Positions 44,363 through 55,029 of a DNA stretch of 64,000 bases are shown in pieces (the stretch's first letter is position 1; every line of letters starts with the position of its first letter). The position numbers and the translations under genes were made by a program. The stretch comes from DATGUP01 sp035301265 (GTDB lineage: Bacteria; Bacillota; Bacilli; Bacillales; Amphibacillaceae). The notes under the pieces are model-generated. The model did no database searches and had not been told where the DNA came from. It saw nothing but the letters and a program-made list of their open reading frames with translations. The stretch lies in contig DATGUP010000016.1 in NCBI GenBank assembly GCA_035301265.1, positions 25,211 through 89,210 on the forward strand, given 5' to 3'.

Positions 44363-44394
44363 AAAACTGCCCTCCAGCAAAAAGAGGGCAGTTT
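44363..44394 (-). terminator. Intrinsic terminator after glmM
   Basis: On the minus strand AAACTGCCCTC pairs with GAGGGCAGTTT around a TTTTTGCTG loop, with a short TTTTC tail. It divides the cdaA-cdaR-glmM operon from hssR. Confidence 0.8.
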
Positions 44395-44417
44395 ACTTAT
44401 TTTGTGCTCATTGATCA

Positions 44418-45764
44418 TCACTCTTTTAATCCAAGAATATCATCAATCACATGGGCTAGTCGGTTAGCATACGTTTCACAATCCTCTTTTGTCGGCGCCT
44501 CAACCATGACACGGACGAGCGGCTCGGTCCCAGACGGGCGCACAAGGACTCGGCCTTCTTCACCTAATTCTGCCTCTACTGCATTGATTTCATCTTTGAT
44601 GCGCGGGTTGTTCATGGCGCTTTCTTTGTCGCTCACGCGAACATTTTTCAACACTTGCGGGTAGACTGTCATTTCTCCAGCTAACTCCGATAACGGTTTA
44701 CCGGTTTCCTTTAATACATTAACAAGCTGGAGTGCCGTGAGCAACCCGTCTCCAGTCGTCGTATAGTCTAAAAATATAATGTGGCCGGACTGCTCACCGC
44801 CGAGGTTATAACCGCCCTCCCGCATTGTTTCCATCACGTAACGATCGCCAACAGCCGTTTTGCAGCTACGCATGCCGTGTGCCTCAAGCGCCTTGTAAAA
44901 ACCGAGGTTGCTCATGACCGTAGATACGACCGTGTTGTGGCGGAGAAAGCCTTTTTCATTCATATACTTCCCGCAAATGTACATAATTTGATCACCGTCA
45001 ACAATATGTCCTTTTTCGTCAACAGCAATCAGACGATCGCCATCCCCGTCAAAGGCAAGTCCAATATCCGCACCATTTTCGACTACAAATGCTTGCAATG
45101 CTTCTGGATGCGTAGAACCGACCTTATCATTAATATTCAAACCGTTCGGCGATGAACCAATCGTCGCAATATCGGCTTCAAGATCAGCAAACAGATGGGT
45201 AGCTAAGCTCGATGTCGCACCGTGTGCGCAATCAAGGGCAATTTTCATGCCGGCAAAGTCGTTGTCGATTGATTCTTTCAAAAACGAGAGATATTTTTGG
45301 CCACCTTCAAAATAATCGTTGACAATACCGACATCTGCACCTGTTGGGCGAGGCAAATAGTCTTCATTTTCTAGCAACCGTTCGATTTCCGCTTCCTGTT
45401 CATCGGACAATTTAAACCCGTCCGGCCCGAAAAACTTGATGCCGTTATCTTCCATTGGATTATGGGAAGCTGAAATCATAACTCCTGCATGCGAGCTCGT
45501 TGCCTTTGTCAAATAGGCAACACCTGGTGTTGTAATAACACCGAGACGCATCACCTCGGCACCAATTGACAACAAGCCTGCCACAAGCGCACATTCAAAC
45601 ATATAACCTGAGATCCGTGGGTCGCGTCCGATTAACACACGCGGTTTGTCGTTTCCATTTGTTAACACATAACCACCAAAACGCCCCAGTTTAAATGCAA
45701 GTTCCGGTGTCAATTCTTTATTGGCTATTCCTCTTACGCCATCTGTTCCAAAGTATTTTCCCAT
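44418..45764 (-). CDS. glmM: Phosphoglucosamine mutase GlmM
   Basis: 448 residues, the normal GlmM length. The phospho-Ser is in VMISASHNPMEDNG (about residue 100), the metal loop is AFDGDGDRLIAVD and the sugar-binding loop GGEQSGHII. It converts glucosamine-6-phosphate to glucosamine-1-phosphate for UDP-GlcNAc. AAAGGAG is eight bases upstream of the ATG at 45764. It is the last gene of the cdaA-cdaR-glmM unit, conserved across Firmicutes. The usual following glmS is absent here. Confidence 0.97.
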   Translation of the reverse strand: MGKYFGTDGVRGIANKELTPELAFKLGRFGGYVLTNGNDKPRVLIGRDPRISGYMFECALVAGLLSIGAEVMRLGVITTPGVAYLTKATSSHAGVMISASHNPMEDNGIKFFGPDGFKLSDEQEAEIERLLENEDYLPRPTGADVGIVNDYFEGGQKYLSFLKESIDNDFAGMKIALDCAHGATSSLATHLFADLEADIATIGSSPNGLNINDKVGSTHPEALQAFVVENGADIGLAFDGDGDRLIAVDEKGHIVDGDQIMYICGKYMNEKGFLRHNTVVSTVMSNLGFYKALEAHGMRSCKTAVGDRYVMETMREGGYNLGGEQSGHIIFLDYTTTGDGLLTALQLVNVLKETGKPLSELAGEMTVYPQVLKNVRVSDKESAMNNPRIKDEINAVEAELGEEGRVLVRPSGTEPLVRVMVEAPTKEDCETYANRLAHVIDDILGLKE

Positions 45765-45845
45765 GTCGTATCTCTCCTTTAATCCCCTTTTATTCAAAAG
45801 CGAGAGTTATCATTCCAAATGATGATCCCTTCTAGAGTTTAACAA

Positions 45846-47066
45846 TCAGGACACTTCAACCGTGACTTGCTCATATTCACCATCGTATGTAACATCATCG
45901 GGGCCTTCAACTGTGACAGGCACTTGATGTTCGCCTGAATCAAGACCATCGACGTCAATGACAGCACGAAAGTCATCAACCGTTAATCGATCGACATCAC
46001 GTTGGTTACCCGTTACCGTTAGATCCATTTCCGGCTCATCGGGAATAATAAATGTCACATTCAGATCATTGCCGGCGTTTTCCACTTCAATCGGGACAGC
46101 TGCAATCGTTTTTGTCTGTTCGATTTCAACGGCAACTTCAACAGTCGAATCATCAGTTACGACCCCATCGGGGAGATCCAGCCCCATATCCATTTCACGA
46201 GACTCGGTGATTTCCGATAAATCAACTTCTTCGGTAGAAACCGTATCAATCTCTTCCAGTATATGACTTTTTGCGAAAATTTCTATTTCATCTATATTAG
46301 CAGAAATGGACTCAAGAGAATAATCATCAGGTAAATCGCCTGTAGTCGGCACGTGAACTGAAACGGTTTTACTCGGATTGTTGACATCGACGGATACTTC
46401 CACATTTTCCGGTTCAATATGAACACGCAACTCATTTCCTTGACTGTCATACACGTTAACGGGTACTTCGCGATTGTTGATGGGTTCTGTTAAATCGGCA
46501 ACGTCAACGAACACCTTGACGATGGCAATTTGTTCAACGACACTTTTGGAACTTGTGATGGTGACCGTCTCCGGATCGATCGTCGTCTCACCTAATTCAT
46601 AACCATCGGGAAGCTTGTCCGTGTTTAAGAAATCAACACTGACTGGAAACTCCTCTGTAGCGCGTTCCTCGATCGTTACATCAATCGTTTTCGGTTCGAT
46701 ATATATCGATAGATCGTCGGGGACATTTTCATATTCAATTTCAACGGTATGATCTCCCTCTTCTAGCCCCGTCAAATCAACAAACACATCAAAGTTTCTG
46801 AGCCGGACGGTTTTGGTTAAAATGCTTGTTGGTCCTTCAAGCGTCACCGAAACGAATTCTGGCACACCGCTGACAACATAATTTTCATTTTCGATTCGAA
46901 TGTCGACAGGGACATCATCAAGTGTTTGCATTTCCGTTGAACTGCCAAAAAAGCGCAATTCCGGCTGATTCGGATTTTCCTCCACGCTGACAAACACGTA
47001 AAGCAGAATCGCAAATCCAAGCGAAAGGGCACGAACGAACCATTTACTCTTAAACCAATTATCCAT
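45846..47066 (-). CDS. cdaR: CdaA regulator CdaR (YbbR-domain protein)
   Basis: 406 residues: one N-terminal membrane helix (about 9-25) and four YbbR domains outside the membrane, visible as repeats of the form I..P..V.V.G....... (for example IEPENVEVSVDV, IDPETVTITSSKSVVEQIA). It modulates CdaA. The mature part is strongly acidic. Its start overlaps the cdaA stop by eight bases, so the two are coupled. Confidence 0.95.
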   Translation of the reverse strand: MDNWFKSKWFVRALSLGFAILLYVFVSVEENPNQPELRFFGSSTEMQTLDDVPVDIRIENENYVVSGVPEFVSVTLEGPTSILTKTVRLRNFDVFVDLTGLEEGDHTVEIEYENVPDDLSIYIEPKTIDVTIEERATEEFPVSVDFLNTDKLPDGYELGETTIDPETVTITSSKSVVEQIAIVKVFVDVADLTEPINNREVPVNVYDSQGNELRVHIEPENVEVSVDVNNPSKTVSVHVPTTGDLPDDYSLESISANIDEIEIFAKSHILEEIDTVSTEEVDLSEITESREMDMGLDLPDGVVTDDSTVEVAVEIEQTKTIAAVPIEVENAGNDLNVTFIIPDEPEMDLTVTGNQRDVDRLTVDDFRAVIDVDGLDSGEHQVPVTVEGPDDVTYDGEYEQVTVEVS

Positions 47067-47880
47067 TTTTCTTGCCCCTCCAATTCCATAATCGTGGCTC
47101 AGGGTTGCGGAACGTTAAGGATAAGTTTTGCCGTAGAAATGTCCGAAATGCTTCTTGATCTAAATCCCTATGTAGCTCACCGTTTTTCGTGCATGAAATA
47201 TGGCCGGTTTCTTCAGAGACAACAATCGTCAAGGCATCGGTCACTTCGCTAATCCCCATGGCGGCGCGATGTCTTGTTCCGAGTTCTTTCGAAATAAACG
47301 GGCTCTCAGATAACGGCAAGTAGCACGCTGCCGCAACGATTTCATCACGCTTAATGATCACAGCCCCATCGTGTAGCGGTGTATTCGGCGTAAAGATGTT
47401 GGTCAACAGCTGATGGGTCAGTTTTCCATTGATTGGAATGCCTGTTTCTGTATATTCGCCGATACCTGTTTCCCGTTCGATCGTTATCAATGCGCCAATA
47501 CGTCGTTTAGCCATATAGTGACACGATTCAACGATTGCTTCAATCATCTGCTCGAGCTTTTCCTCTTCAGATTTTGAGCTTCGTGAAAACAAATTGCCTC
47601 GTCCGAGCTGTTCCAAGGCTCTTCTAAGCTCGGGCTGGAATAAAATAATGATAACAAGAAACCCCCACGATATGGCTTCTGCTGTTATATACTGAATCGT
47701 GGGGAGGCCAAGCATGATGCTAGCAAGCCTGACAGCAAAGACGACGACAATTCCTTTTAACAGCTGAATGGCTTTTGTTCCGCGAATCAACATGATTAAT
47801 TTATATAAAACATACCAGACGAGAGTAATATCTACGCCGATTCGCAACAGGTCTAAAACATTTATTCCCCCATCGAGCAT
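47059..47880 (-). CDS. cdaA: Diadenylate cyclase CdaA
   Basis: 273 residues: three N-terminal membrane helices, then a DAC domain with both catalytic motifs, LHDGAVIIKRDE (DGA) and GTRHRAAMGISE (RHR). It makes cyclic di-AMP, which controls potassium and osmolyte uptake and cell-wall balance. The ATG at 47880 is nine bases from AAAGGA and gives the typical MLDGG start. It is the first intact gene behind the sigW remnant. Confidence 0.97.
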   Translation of the reverse strand: MLDGGINVLDLLRIGVDITLVWYVLYKLIMLIRGTKAIQLLKGIVVVFAVRLASIMLGLPTIQYITAEAISWGFLVIIILFQPELRRALEQLGRGNLFSRSSKSEEEKLEQMIEAIVESCHYMAKRRIGALITIERETGIGEYTETGIPINGKLTHQLLTNIFTPNTPLHDGAVIIKRDEIVAAACYLPLSESPFISKELGTRHRAAMGISEVTDALTIVVSEETGHISCTKNGELHRDLDQEAFRTFLRQNLSLTFRNPEPRLWNWRGKKNG

Positions 47881-48075
47881 GTTTACACGTCCTTTGAGTC
47901 GATAGTTTTCCATCCATTTACGATCTGTTTGCAGTCTGTCTTTTATTATACCATATTTTTTACTTTAACATGACCAACCCATCGCCGTTACAAAACGTCA
48001 CACAATCAATTCCAACTTAACAAAGCCAAAGCCACCGAATACGAATATAAAAAAAGAGCCATAGCCATTATCTTA

Positions 48076-48436
48076 TCATTCCATATTTTCCACCTCTTCA
48101 GGCAACGATTTTTTAACTGCCAGCTGTGAATCCTGTGTACCTTTAATTTCCGCATCCAGAGAATAATCGGGTTTTCGCTTGCACAAACGATCAATCGTCA
48201 AGTTTGTCCCAATCCGGTATAGCTATGTGGAAAATTTTCGCCGTATAACATACGAGTGAACGTTAACATAAGCGCGAACAAACGCTTCTTGAACCACATC
48301 TTCCGTCTCATGACGATTGCTTAGCATCCTATAACAATGCTGATAAATCCGATCTTGATAAAATGCAATAATATCACTAAAGGCCGAGTGATCTTCTTTT
48401 TGAACGCGTTATTTTTTCCTTGATCATCGCATCCAT
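48076..48436 (-). pseudogene. sigW: ECF sigma factor SigW, decayed; rsiW missing
   Basis: The ATG at 48436 has an intact GGAGG. The sequence starts MDAMIKEKI, shifts frame near codon 11-15, then reads DIIAFYQDRIYQHCYRML and HETEDVVQEAFVRAYVNVHS (sigma region 2), then RRKFST followed by TAG where SigW has Trp, then LYRIGTNLTIDRLCKRKPDY and a stop at VENME. The DNA-binding region 4 is gone, and the anti-sigma gene rsiW, normally next, is absent. Position before cdaA and similarity to SigW identify it. Confidence 0.93.
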
Positions 48437-48522
48437 GTTATGCCTCCACTACATGCAGTATTCTTACTTACGAAATACAAGCAGGAAAGGTTTCGTCGAT
48501 TCCCTTTAAGTCAAATTTTGTA

Positions 48523-48551
48523 TTGTCATCCAAAGTGCATTCTATTATGAT
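48523..48551 (+). promoter_or_regulatory. Sigma-A promoter of the Spo0E-like gene
   Basis: TTGTCA (48523-48528), 17 bases, TATGAT (48546-48551), about 26 bases upstream of the start codon and 13 bases before AGGAGG. Confidence 0.75.
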
Positions 48552-48577
48552 AGTATACTAGACAGGAGGAACGAATA

Positions 48578-48763
48578 GTGGATAAATTAAGTAAAAAAAT
48601 AGAAAAAGAGCGCACGCGCATGATTGCGCTGGCACAAACCCATAGCATGACATCCGAAACAGTGATCAGAGCGAGTCGCGAACTCGATCAGCTGATCAAC
48701 GACTATCAAAGAAAAAAGCTGCAAGCGAAAACACTGCAGCCACACATCAAAGAACACGCCTAG
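48578..48763 (+). CDS. Spo0E-like aspartyl-phosphate phosphatase
   Basis: 61 residues. The motif ASRELDQLINDYQ corresponds to the SQELD signature of the Spo0E/YnzD family, small helical-hairpin proteins that dephosphorylate Spo0A-P and delay sporulation. The start is GTG with AGGAGG nine bases upstream and its own promoter. It reads opposite to rocF and to the sigW remnant, and lies between them. Confidence 0.88.
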   Translation: MDKLSKKIEKERTRMIALAQTHSMTSETVIRASRELDQLINDYQRKKLQAKTLQPHIKEHA

Positions 48764-48854
48764 TCCATAATAAAACCATCGCATAACATGAATGTTTCTT
48801 TTTATTTATATTTAACAACAAAATGTCAATACGTGCGCAAGCGCATCTAGCAAT

Positions 48855-49757
48855 CTACTTCAATCGTTCACCAAATAACGATCCCATCAAAGCGACCGCA
48901 ACTGTAGCCGTTTTATTTTTCTCATCAAGAATCGGGTTGACTTCCACGAACTCTGCCGATGTAATCATATCCGCCTCCGCCAGCATTTCCATTGCTAGAT
49001 GGCCTTCCCGATACGACAATCCACCAATAACTGGTGTACCGACACCAGGAGCTTCAGAAGGATCAATACCATCAAGATCAAGACTGAGATGTACGCCATC
49101 GGTTCGTTTTTGCAAATAGTCCACCGCCTCAGTCATGACGGCCGGCATACCTAGCCGGTCTACTTCATGCATAGTGTATACGCGTATATTTTGTTCACGA
49201 ATTAAAACTTTTTCGCCAGGATCGAGATCTCTAACGCCAATGATGACAATATTTTCCGGTTTGATTTTTGGCTTATCGCCTAAGATGCTCGTCAATCGTT
49301 TATGACCGAATCCGAGACTAACAGCAAGCGACATACCGTGGATATTGCCTGATGGTGATGTCGCTTGGGTATTCAAATCACCATGAGCATCAAACCAGAT
49401 GACACCGAGATTAGTGTAATGCTTGGAAACACCAGCGAGACTGCCAATAGCTATGCTATGATCCCCGCCTAAAATGAGCGGAAACCGTCCGCTCTGTATT
49501 TGTTCGTCAATCATCTTGGCTAGTGTATCATTGGCAGCAGTAACTTGCTCGAGATTGCGCAAATTATTCCCATCGTCACCTATTTGTGCATCTCGTCTTT
49601 CAATCTGAATATCGCCAAGATCACGGACATCATAGTTAAGCGCTTCCAATCTTTCGATTACGCCTGCATACCTAATAGCGCTCGGACCCATATCCACACC
49701 GCGGCGACTTTGCCCAAGATCCATCGGCACACCGATCACGGATATATGTTTATTCAT
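48855..49757 (-). CDS. rocF: Arginase RocF
   Basis: 300 residues. The manganese ligands are all visible: GGDHSIAIGS, DAHGDLNTQ and SLDLDGIDPSEAPGVGTPV. It splits arginine to ornithine and urea. The ATG at 49757 is preceded by GGGAGG and gives the usual MNKHISVIGVP start; the frame open to 49928 is upstream leader. Adjacency to sigW is common in Bacillaceae. Confidence 0.96.
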   Translation of the reverse strand: MNKHISVIGVPMDLGQSRRGVDMGPSAIRYAGVIERLEALNYDVRDLGDIQIERRDAQIGDDGNNLRNLEQVTAANDTLAKMIDEQIQSGRFPLILGGDHSIAIGSLAGVSKHYTNLGVIWFDAHGDLNTQATSPSGNIHGMSLAVSLGFGHKRLTSILGDKPKIKPENIVIIGVRDLDPGEKVLIREQNIRVYTMHEVDRLGMPAVMTEAVDYLQKRTDGVHLSLDLDGIDPSEAPGVGTPVIGGLSYREGHLAMEMLAEADMITSAEFVEVNPILDEKNKTATVAVALMGSLFGERLK

Positions 49758-50231
49758 GTCCGTAACCTCCCTTTTTTTATTGTAACGAAAAATAGAGCAA
49801 AAACACAACCTAAAAATTACAAGAGTCTGCCAAATATTTACGTGAACTATCGTACCTTTGATTTTATGAATATTCTTTCCACAAGGGTCTCGTAGATATC
49901 CGCTGCTTAAGAAAAATGCTATCGTCACTTACTTTTTTTACAACTGATACGTTATGTTACAAGCTAGCCAAACCTCGTAATGCCTTGTCGTACGGTTTGG
50001 ATTGATCATTTCTTGTCAATACCGGCAATATACCCTTGAATAGCTCCTACCGACGGATGTGTCTTCTCAGTTAATAATGTCGTAAGCATCTGATGCGTCG
50101 ACCGATGGACAAAGGGCAGTAGCCATAGTTCCGAATTACTGCCTGAAGGCGTTGAGACCAACCATCCACTTCCCGTAGTTTCTTCGGCTTATTCGCAAGG
50201 ATTTCTGTGTCGGCCCGTCTATAATAGTGAT
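49758..50231. other. Region between rocF and the CRISPR array
   Basis: About 470 bases without an intact gene. On the minus strand 50090-50225 reads EILANKPKKLREVDGW and QRLQAVIRNYGYCP, which look like real protein, possibly the C-terminal tail of an intron maturase or other element, but no start, domain or family can be shown. A CCAAACC/GGTTTGG inverted repeat lies near 49970-50003. It marks the leader-distal edge of the array. Confidence 0.45.
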
Positions 50232-53200
50232 CTTTATATCCCACTACGTTCAGATATAACTGAAAATCCATGTGTTTGCGGATCGCAAGAAAGCTGGGAA
50301 AGATTTATATCCCACTACGTTCAGATATAACGAAACGTAACTTTTAAGATTGGATGGACATTCAATCTTTATATCCCACTACGTTCAGATATAACACGTC
50401 ACTGTGCTTCTTATACAAAATCATTACTTTTTACTTTATATCCCACTACGTTCAGATATAACGCATCGTGTTTTTATAATAATTGATAGTCACCGCTCTT
50501 TATATCCCACTACGTTCAGATATAACATTAATAGAAATTTACTTGGCGATCGTTAAAGAAACTTTATATCCCACTACGTTCAGATATAACTCTGTAAAGA
50601 TGGGCAATCGGATTGTGCCTGATAAACGCTTTATATCCCACTACGTTCAGATATAACTTATGATGATATATAAGCATGGTGACCTCCTATAAACTTTATA
50701 TCCCACTACGTTCAGATATAACTGAAGGACTTCGGCGGAACATTTTTTGATTTGCATAACTTTATATCCCACTACGTTCAGATATAACGCTGTTGACGTA
50801 TTAAAAAATAAGGGGGATCACGACTTTATATCCCACTACGTTCAGATATAACCTTATGTTATCTACTGTTACTTACATTTATCCCATGGTACTTTATATC
50901 CCACTACGTTCAGATATAACTCGGAAAACCCGTTCATTGCAGAAAGACGTTCAAAAAATTCCTTTATATCCCACTACGTTCAGATATAACGCATCTTGCA
51001 CTAAATCATAAGCTTTTTTGTCGTCATCCTTTATATCCCACTACGTTCAGATATAACACAAAGTATAGACGTTGTAACCGTCACAACAGAATTCTTTATA
51101 TCCCACTACGTTCAGATATAACGATCATATTCCTCAGCAATGATACGTGTTTGAATTTCGATCTTTATATCCCACTACGTTCAGATATAACTCAAATAAT
51201 CAATAGGTATATACAAATTAATCATGCTTTATATCCCACTACGTTCAGATATAACAAAATGATAGTCCGCTTTCCATTGACGATCCTTTACCTTTATATC
51301 CCACTACGTTCAGATATAACTTAGTTCTCCGTTTTTTGATAGTTTTTCATCCAGTTCTTTATATCCCACTACGTTCAGATATAACTGTGCGGTGCGATAG
51401 AGCTACGACAATTCGGATGTACTGGCTTTATATCCCACTACGTTCAGATATAACTTGCAAAATACTCGGGATTGGTAATCCGTCGCAGACGAAACTTTAT
51501 ATCCCACTACGTTCAGATATAACGTAACTCGTTAGCAATGTAAAAAAAGATGACTGTATCACTTTATATCCCACTACGTTCAGATATAACGCAGGTCATA
51601 GCGACATTTTTATTACTAAAATTTACTTTATATCCCACTACGTTCAGATATAACCTCGGTATAAGTAAGTCAGAATACGAGAAAGTGCGGACTTTATATC
51701 CCACTACGTTCAGATATAACTCATTTTCCGACGTGGTTTCTTCGTCTAAATCAACTTTATATCCCACTACGTTCAGATATAACATTCCCAACTTTCTTCT
51801 CTATATTCTGTTAATGTTACCACTTTATATCCCACTACGTTCAGATATAACGTAAAATAGACGTCAAAAAGAAACAAGACGGATTAAACCTTTATATCCC
51901 ACTACGTTCAGATATAACCGAGGGCATTAAAACACAAAAATAATGCGTATGTGGGCTTTATATCCCACTACGTTCAGATATAACCTTGAAATGATTCAAC
52001 GTGTCGATCTGCTTGTTCTTGCTTTATATCCCACTACGTTCAGATATAACGCAAGCCGAACAAACAATTGAACAGCAAAAACCAACTTTATATCCCACTA
52101 CGTTCAGATATAACTCGTGTTAGAACATCTAGAAACAAATAACCTCGGGAGATCTTTATATCCCACTACGTTCAGATATAACTTTGTGCCGTCATACGTC
52201 ACTTTTTTCGCAACACTTTCCTTTATATCCCACTACGTTCAGATATAACCTAGCCATGCGATCTTTGATGTCTTTATCGATCGTAACTACTTTATATCCC
52301 ACTACGTTCAGATATAACTTAAAACTTGTGGAGTTTGTCATGTAACACGGCACTCTTTATATCCCACTACGTTCAGATATAACATAAGCATACTTAACGT
52401 CTACGCCTTGTTGAAAATACTTTATATCCCACTACGTTCAGATATAACAAACGGGACGGTAATACACTAATATTTGAGATGACAGAACTTTATATCCCAC
52501 TACGTTCAGATATAACTATAACGCTATCGTAAACGGCGGTTTAGCAGTCAAAGAAAACTTTATATCCCACTACGTTCAGATATAACGGGATATTGTGAAA
52601 GAGAAAAAGCCGTTTTATAAAAAGCTTTATATCCCACTACGTTCAGATATAACGTTTGTTCGGTGTCTGGTCACCGTCTTCGCCACCTTCTTTATATCCC
52701 ACTACGTTCAGATATAACTAACGAAACAGGTTGGACTGTAGGAATTATAGAAGCTGCTTTATATCCCACTACGTTCAGATATAACCTTCATATAATCCCT
52801 CCTAAAAATATTATTGTTGCTACACCTTTATATCCCACTACGTTCAGATATAACAATCATCTTTGCCAAAAGGAAAGGGAACCACGAGTGATCCTTTATA
52901 TCCCACTACGTTCAGATATAACTAAGTCTAAACAGTCGCACGAAGTTATTATCGAAGCCTTTATATCCCACTACGTTCAGATATAACGAGATTGGATTTG
53001 ACATATTAACATCGTTAATAGACTTTATATCCCACTACGTTCAGATATAACTTATTATTGACTTCATAATCTACCTCAAATTCGTCGACTTTATATCCCA
53101 CTACGTTCAGATATAACTTTGAAAAGCTCATTTTAAAAAATACTATAAAATCACTTTATATCCCACTACGTTCAGATATAACTTGGTATGTTAGATCAGT

Positions 53201-54592
53201 TTAATACGACAGTCGCACCATTTCTTTATATCCCACTACGTTCAGATATAACTCGCTAGAAAACACGCTCGAAACATACGACGCTATCGTGTCTTTATAT
53301 CCCACTACGTTCAGATATAACTGGTAGTACAAAGAAAACAAGTAGTAAATCAATTAAAAACTTTATATCCCACTACGTTCAGATATAACTTCTGTACGTG
53401 GACTGTTTAACGTACTCATCGTATATTTCCTTTATATCCCACTACGTTCAGATATAACTAACCGCTTGGATAACCAGTCAATTCGATTTGCCTGACCATC
53501 TTTATATCCCACTACGTTCAGATATAACGTTTCGGTCATTTCTTGCCTATCAGACTGTATTTCATACTTTATATCCCACTACGTTCAGATATAACTTAGA
53601 AGATAGCGATACGAGAGCAAAGGAGAGCGCCTTTATATCCCACTACGTTCAGATATAACAGCCGTCTTGACCTGCACATATAACGTTTTCTTTGTCGCCT
53701 TTATATCCCACTACGTTCAGATATAACAAAATCCGTCATAGGGTCTATTTCCCTAATCAATGCCTTTATATCCCACTACGTTCAGATATAACCTTGAGAT
53801 TGGTGGAAGGAATTTACTGGAAAATTCGACTTTATATCCCACTACGTTCAGATATAACCCGTTCGGCGTAGCGTAACTCATGTCGATATTTCTTATGTCT
53901 TTATATCCCACTACGTTCAGATATAACCGAGATTGATCAATACGTTATTTTAGATCAAGCAGCTATTCTTTATATCCCACTACGTTCAGATATAACTAAC
54001 CAACGATAAAATAAAATCCAATGCCGAAATCATAGCTTTATATCCCACTACGTTCAGATATAACACGCAAGTGGCTATTGCAGCTAGCAAGTTGTTGCCA
54101 AACTTTATATCCCACTACGTTCAGATATAACTCGAGACATTGAAAGAGTCATTGAGAGTCTCCCCAAAAACTTTATATCCCACTACGTTCAGATATAACC
54201 CACATATAACGCATTTCTTACCGCCTCTATGTTCTTTCTTTATATCCCACTACGTTCAGATATAACTCGACGCCCTTCGGAATTAAATTATCCGGATTAT
54301 CCTTTATATCCCACTACGTTCAGATATAACTCGAGCGTCATCGGGATTCCATTGAATCGCTAGTTTCTTTATATCCCACTACGTTCAGATATAACTAATC
54401 TCCGTATTTTGATATACGCTTATTCCTTTTAACTTTATATCCCACTACGTTCAGATATAACGTTGCTGATCTAGCAAACTATTCTATCATGCTGCTGACT
54501 TTATATCCCACTACGTTCAGATATAACCCAACGCCGAACATCTTGTACAAATTCTTTAAACTCCTTTATATCCCACTACGTTCAGATATAAC
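50232..54592 (-). CRISPR. Type I-B CRISPR array, 66 repeats and 65 spacers
   Basis: A 29-nt repeat beginning CTTTATATCCCACTACG and ending TTCAGATATAAC on the plus strand occurs 66 times by hand count. Spacers are 34-42 nt. All copies appear identical except the second from the left (50303), which has A for the first C. In crRNA sense (minus strand) the repeat starts GTTATATC and ends GATATAAAG, so its ends can pair (TTATATC/GATATAA), and the 8-nt 5' handle is ATATAAAG. Transcription is leftward from the leader beside cas2. Short frames inside the array only translate the repeat. Confidence 0.99.
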
Positions 54593-54764
54593 CCTAAAAA
54601 GAAGGGACGAAAGGGCCTGTTATATCAACGTTTTTAAAAAAGTAAGATAAAATTTTTGCAGTGAACCGTCAGTATGCTTATATAACGTTGATGAAAACAG
54701 TGCTTTAGTGCCTATTATAGCAGTATTTTATCTCAGTTTCTATTCATTTGAGGTTTGCTGCAAA
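54593..54764 (-). promoter_or_regulatory. CRISPR leader with promoter and inverted repeat
   Basis: 172 AT-rich bases between cas2 and the first repeat. On the minus strand TAGAAA (54737-54742), 17 bases, TATAAT (54714-54719) form a promoter that would start pre-crRNA about 115 bases before the first repeat. ATCAACGTT (54624-54632) and its inverse AACGTTGAT (54684-54692) form a nine-base inverted repeat, each arm next to a GTTATAT word shared with the CRISPR repeat. These may be integrase-complex docking sites. Confidence 0.75.
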
Positions 54765-55028
54765 TTACAAAAACATATCATCAAAAGACTTATTTACTCC
54801 ATAAGATGTTTTATTTATATGATTAGGATTATTAACTTTATAAACATAGATCGAATCCTCTTCTTCATCAATAATTTGCTCAATTTCATAAAGGCATTGC
54901 ATTAATAACGTTTTTGTTATTTCACCTTCAAATACGGAATTTTGTGACCAAGTTAAATATTCTTTTAATTTTTTACAAACTTTTCCTACACGCTTAACAT
55001 CTACATCATATGTGATAATAACAAACAT
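54765..55028 (-). CDS. cas2: CRISPR adaptation protein Cas2
   Basis: 87 residues. The N-terminal MFVIITYDVDVKRVGKVCK has the conserved Asp after the first beta strand, and WSQNSVFEGEIT is the second signature. It is a ferredoxin-fold dimer that bridges Cas1 dimers in spacer integration. One base separates it from the cas1 stop. It is the last gene of the cas operon, next to the leader. Confidence 0.97.
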   Translation of the reverse strand: MFVIITYDVDVKRVGKVCKKLKEYLTWSQNSVFEGEITKTLLMQCLYEIEQIIDEEEDSIYVYKVNNPNHINKTSYGVNKSFDDMFL

Positions 55029-55029
55029 T

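Noticed and set aside
49960..50010. Possible group II intron domain V from the CCAAACC/GGTTTGG hairpin
   Set aside because: The conserved AGC and GTTY elements and the bulge of domain V are absent, so an intron cannot be supported.
51336..52986. Open frames of 60-107 codons inside the CRISPR array
   Set aside because: They translate repeat units (LYIPLRSDIT and similar) joined by spacers; no ribosome binding sites and no real protein.
54708..54905. 65-codon rightward frame over the leader and cas2
   Set aside because: Antisense to cas2 and to the leader promoter, with AT-driven Ile/Phe/Leu composition.
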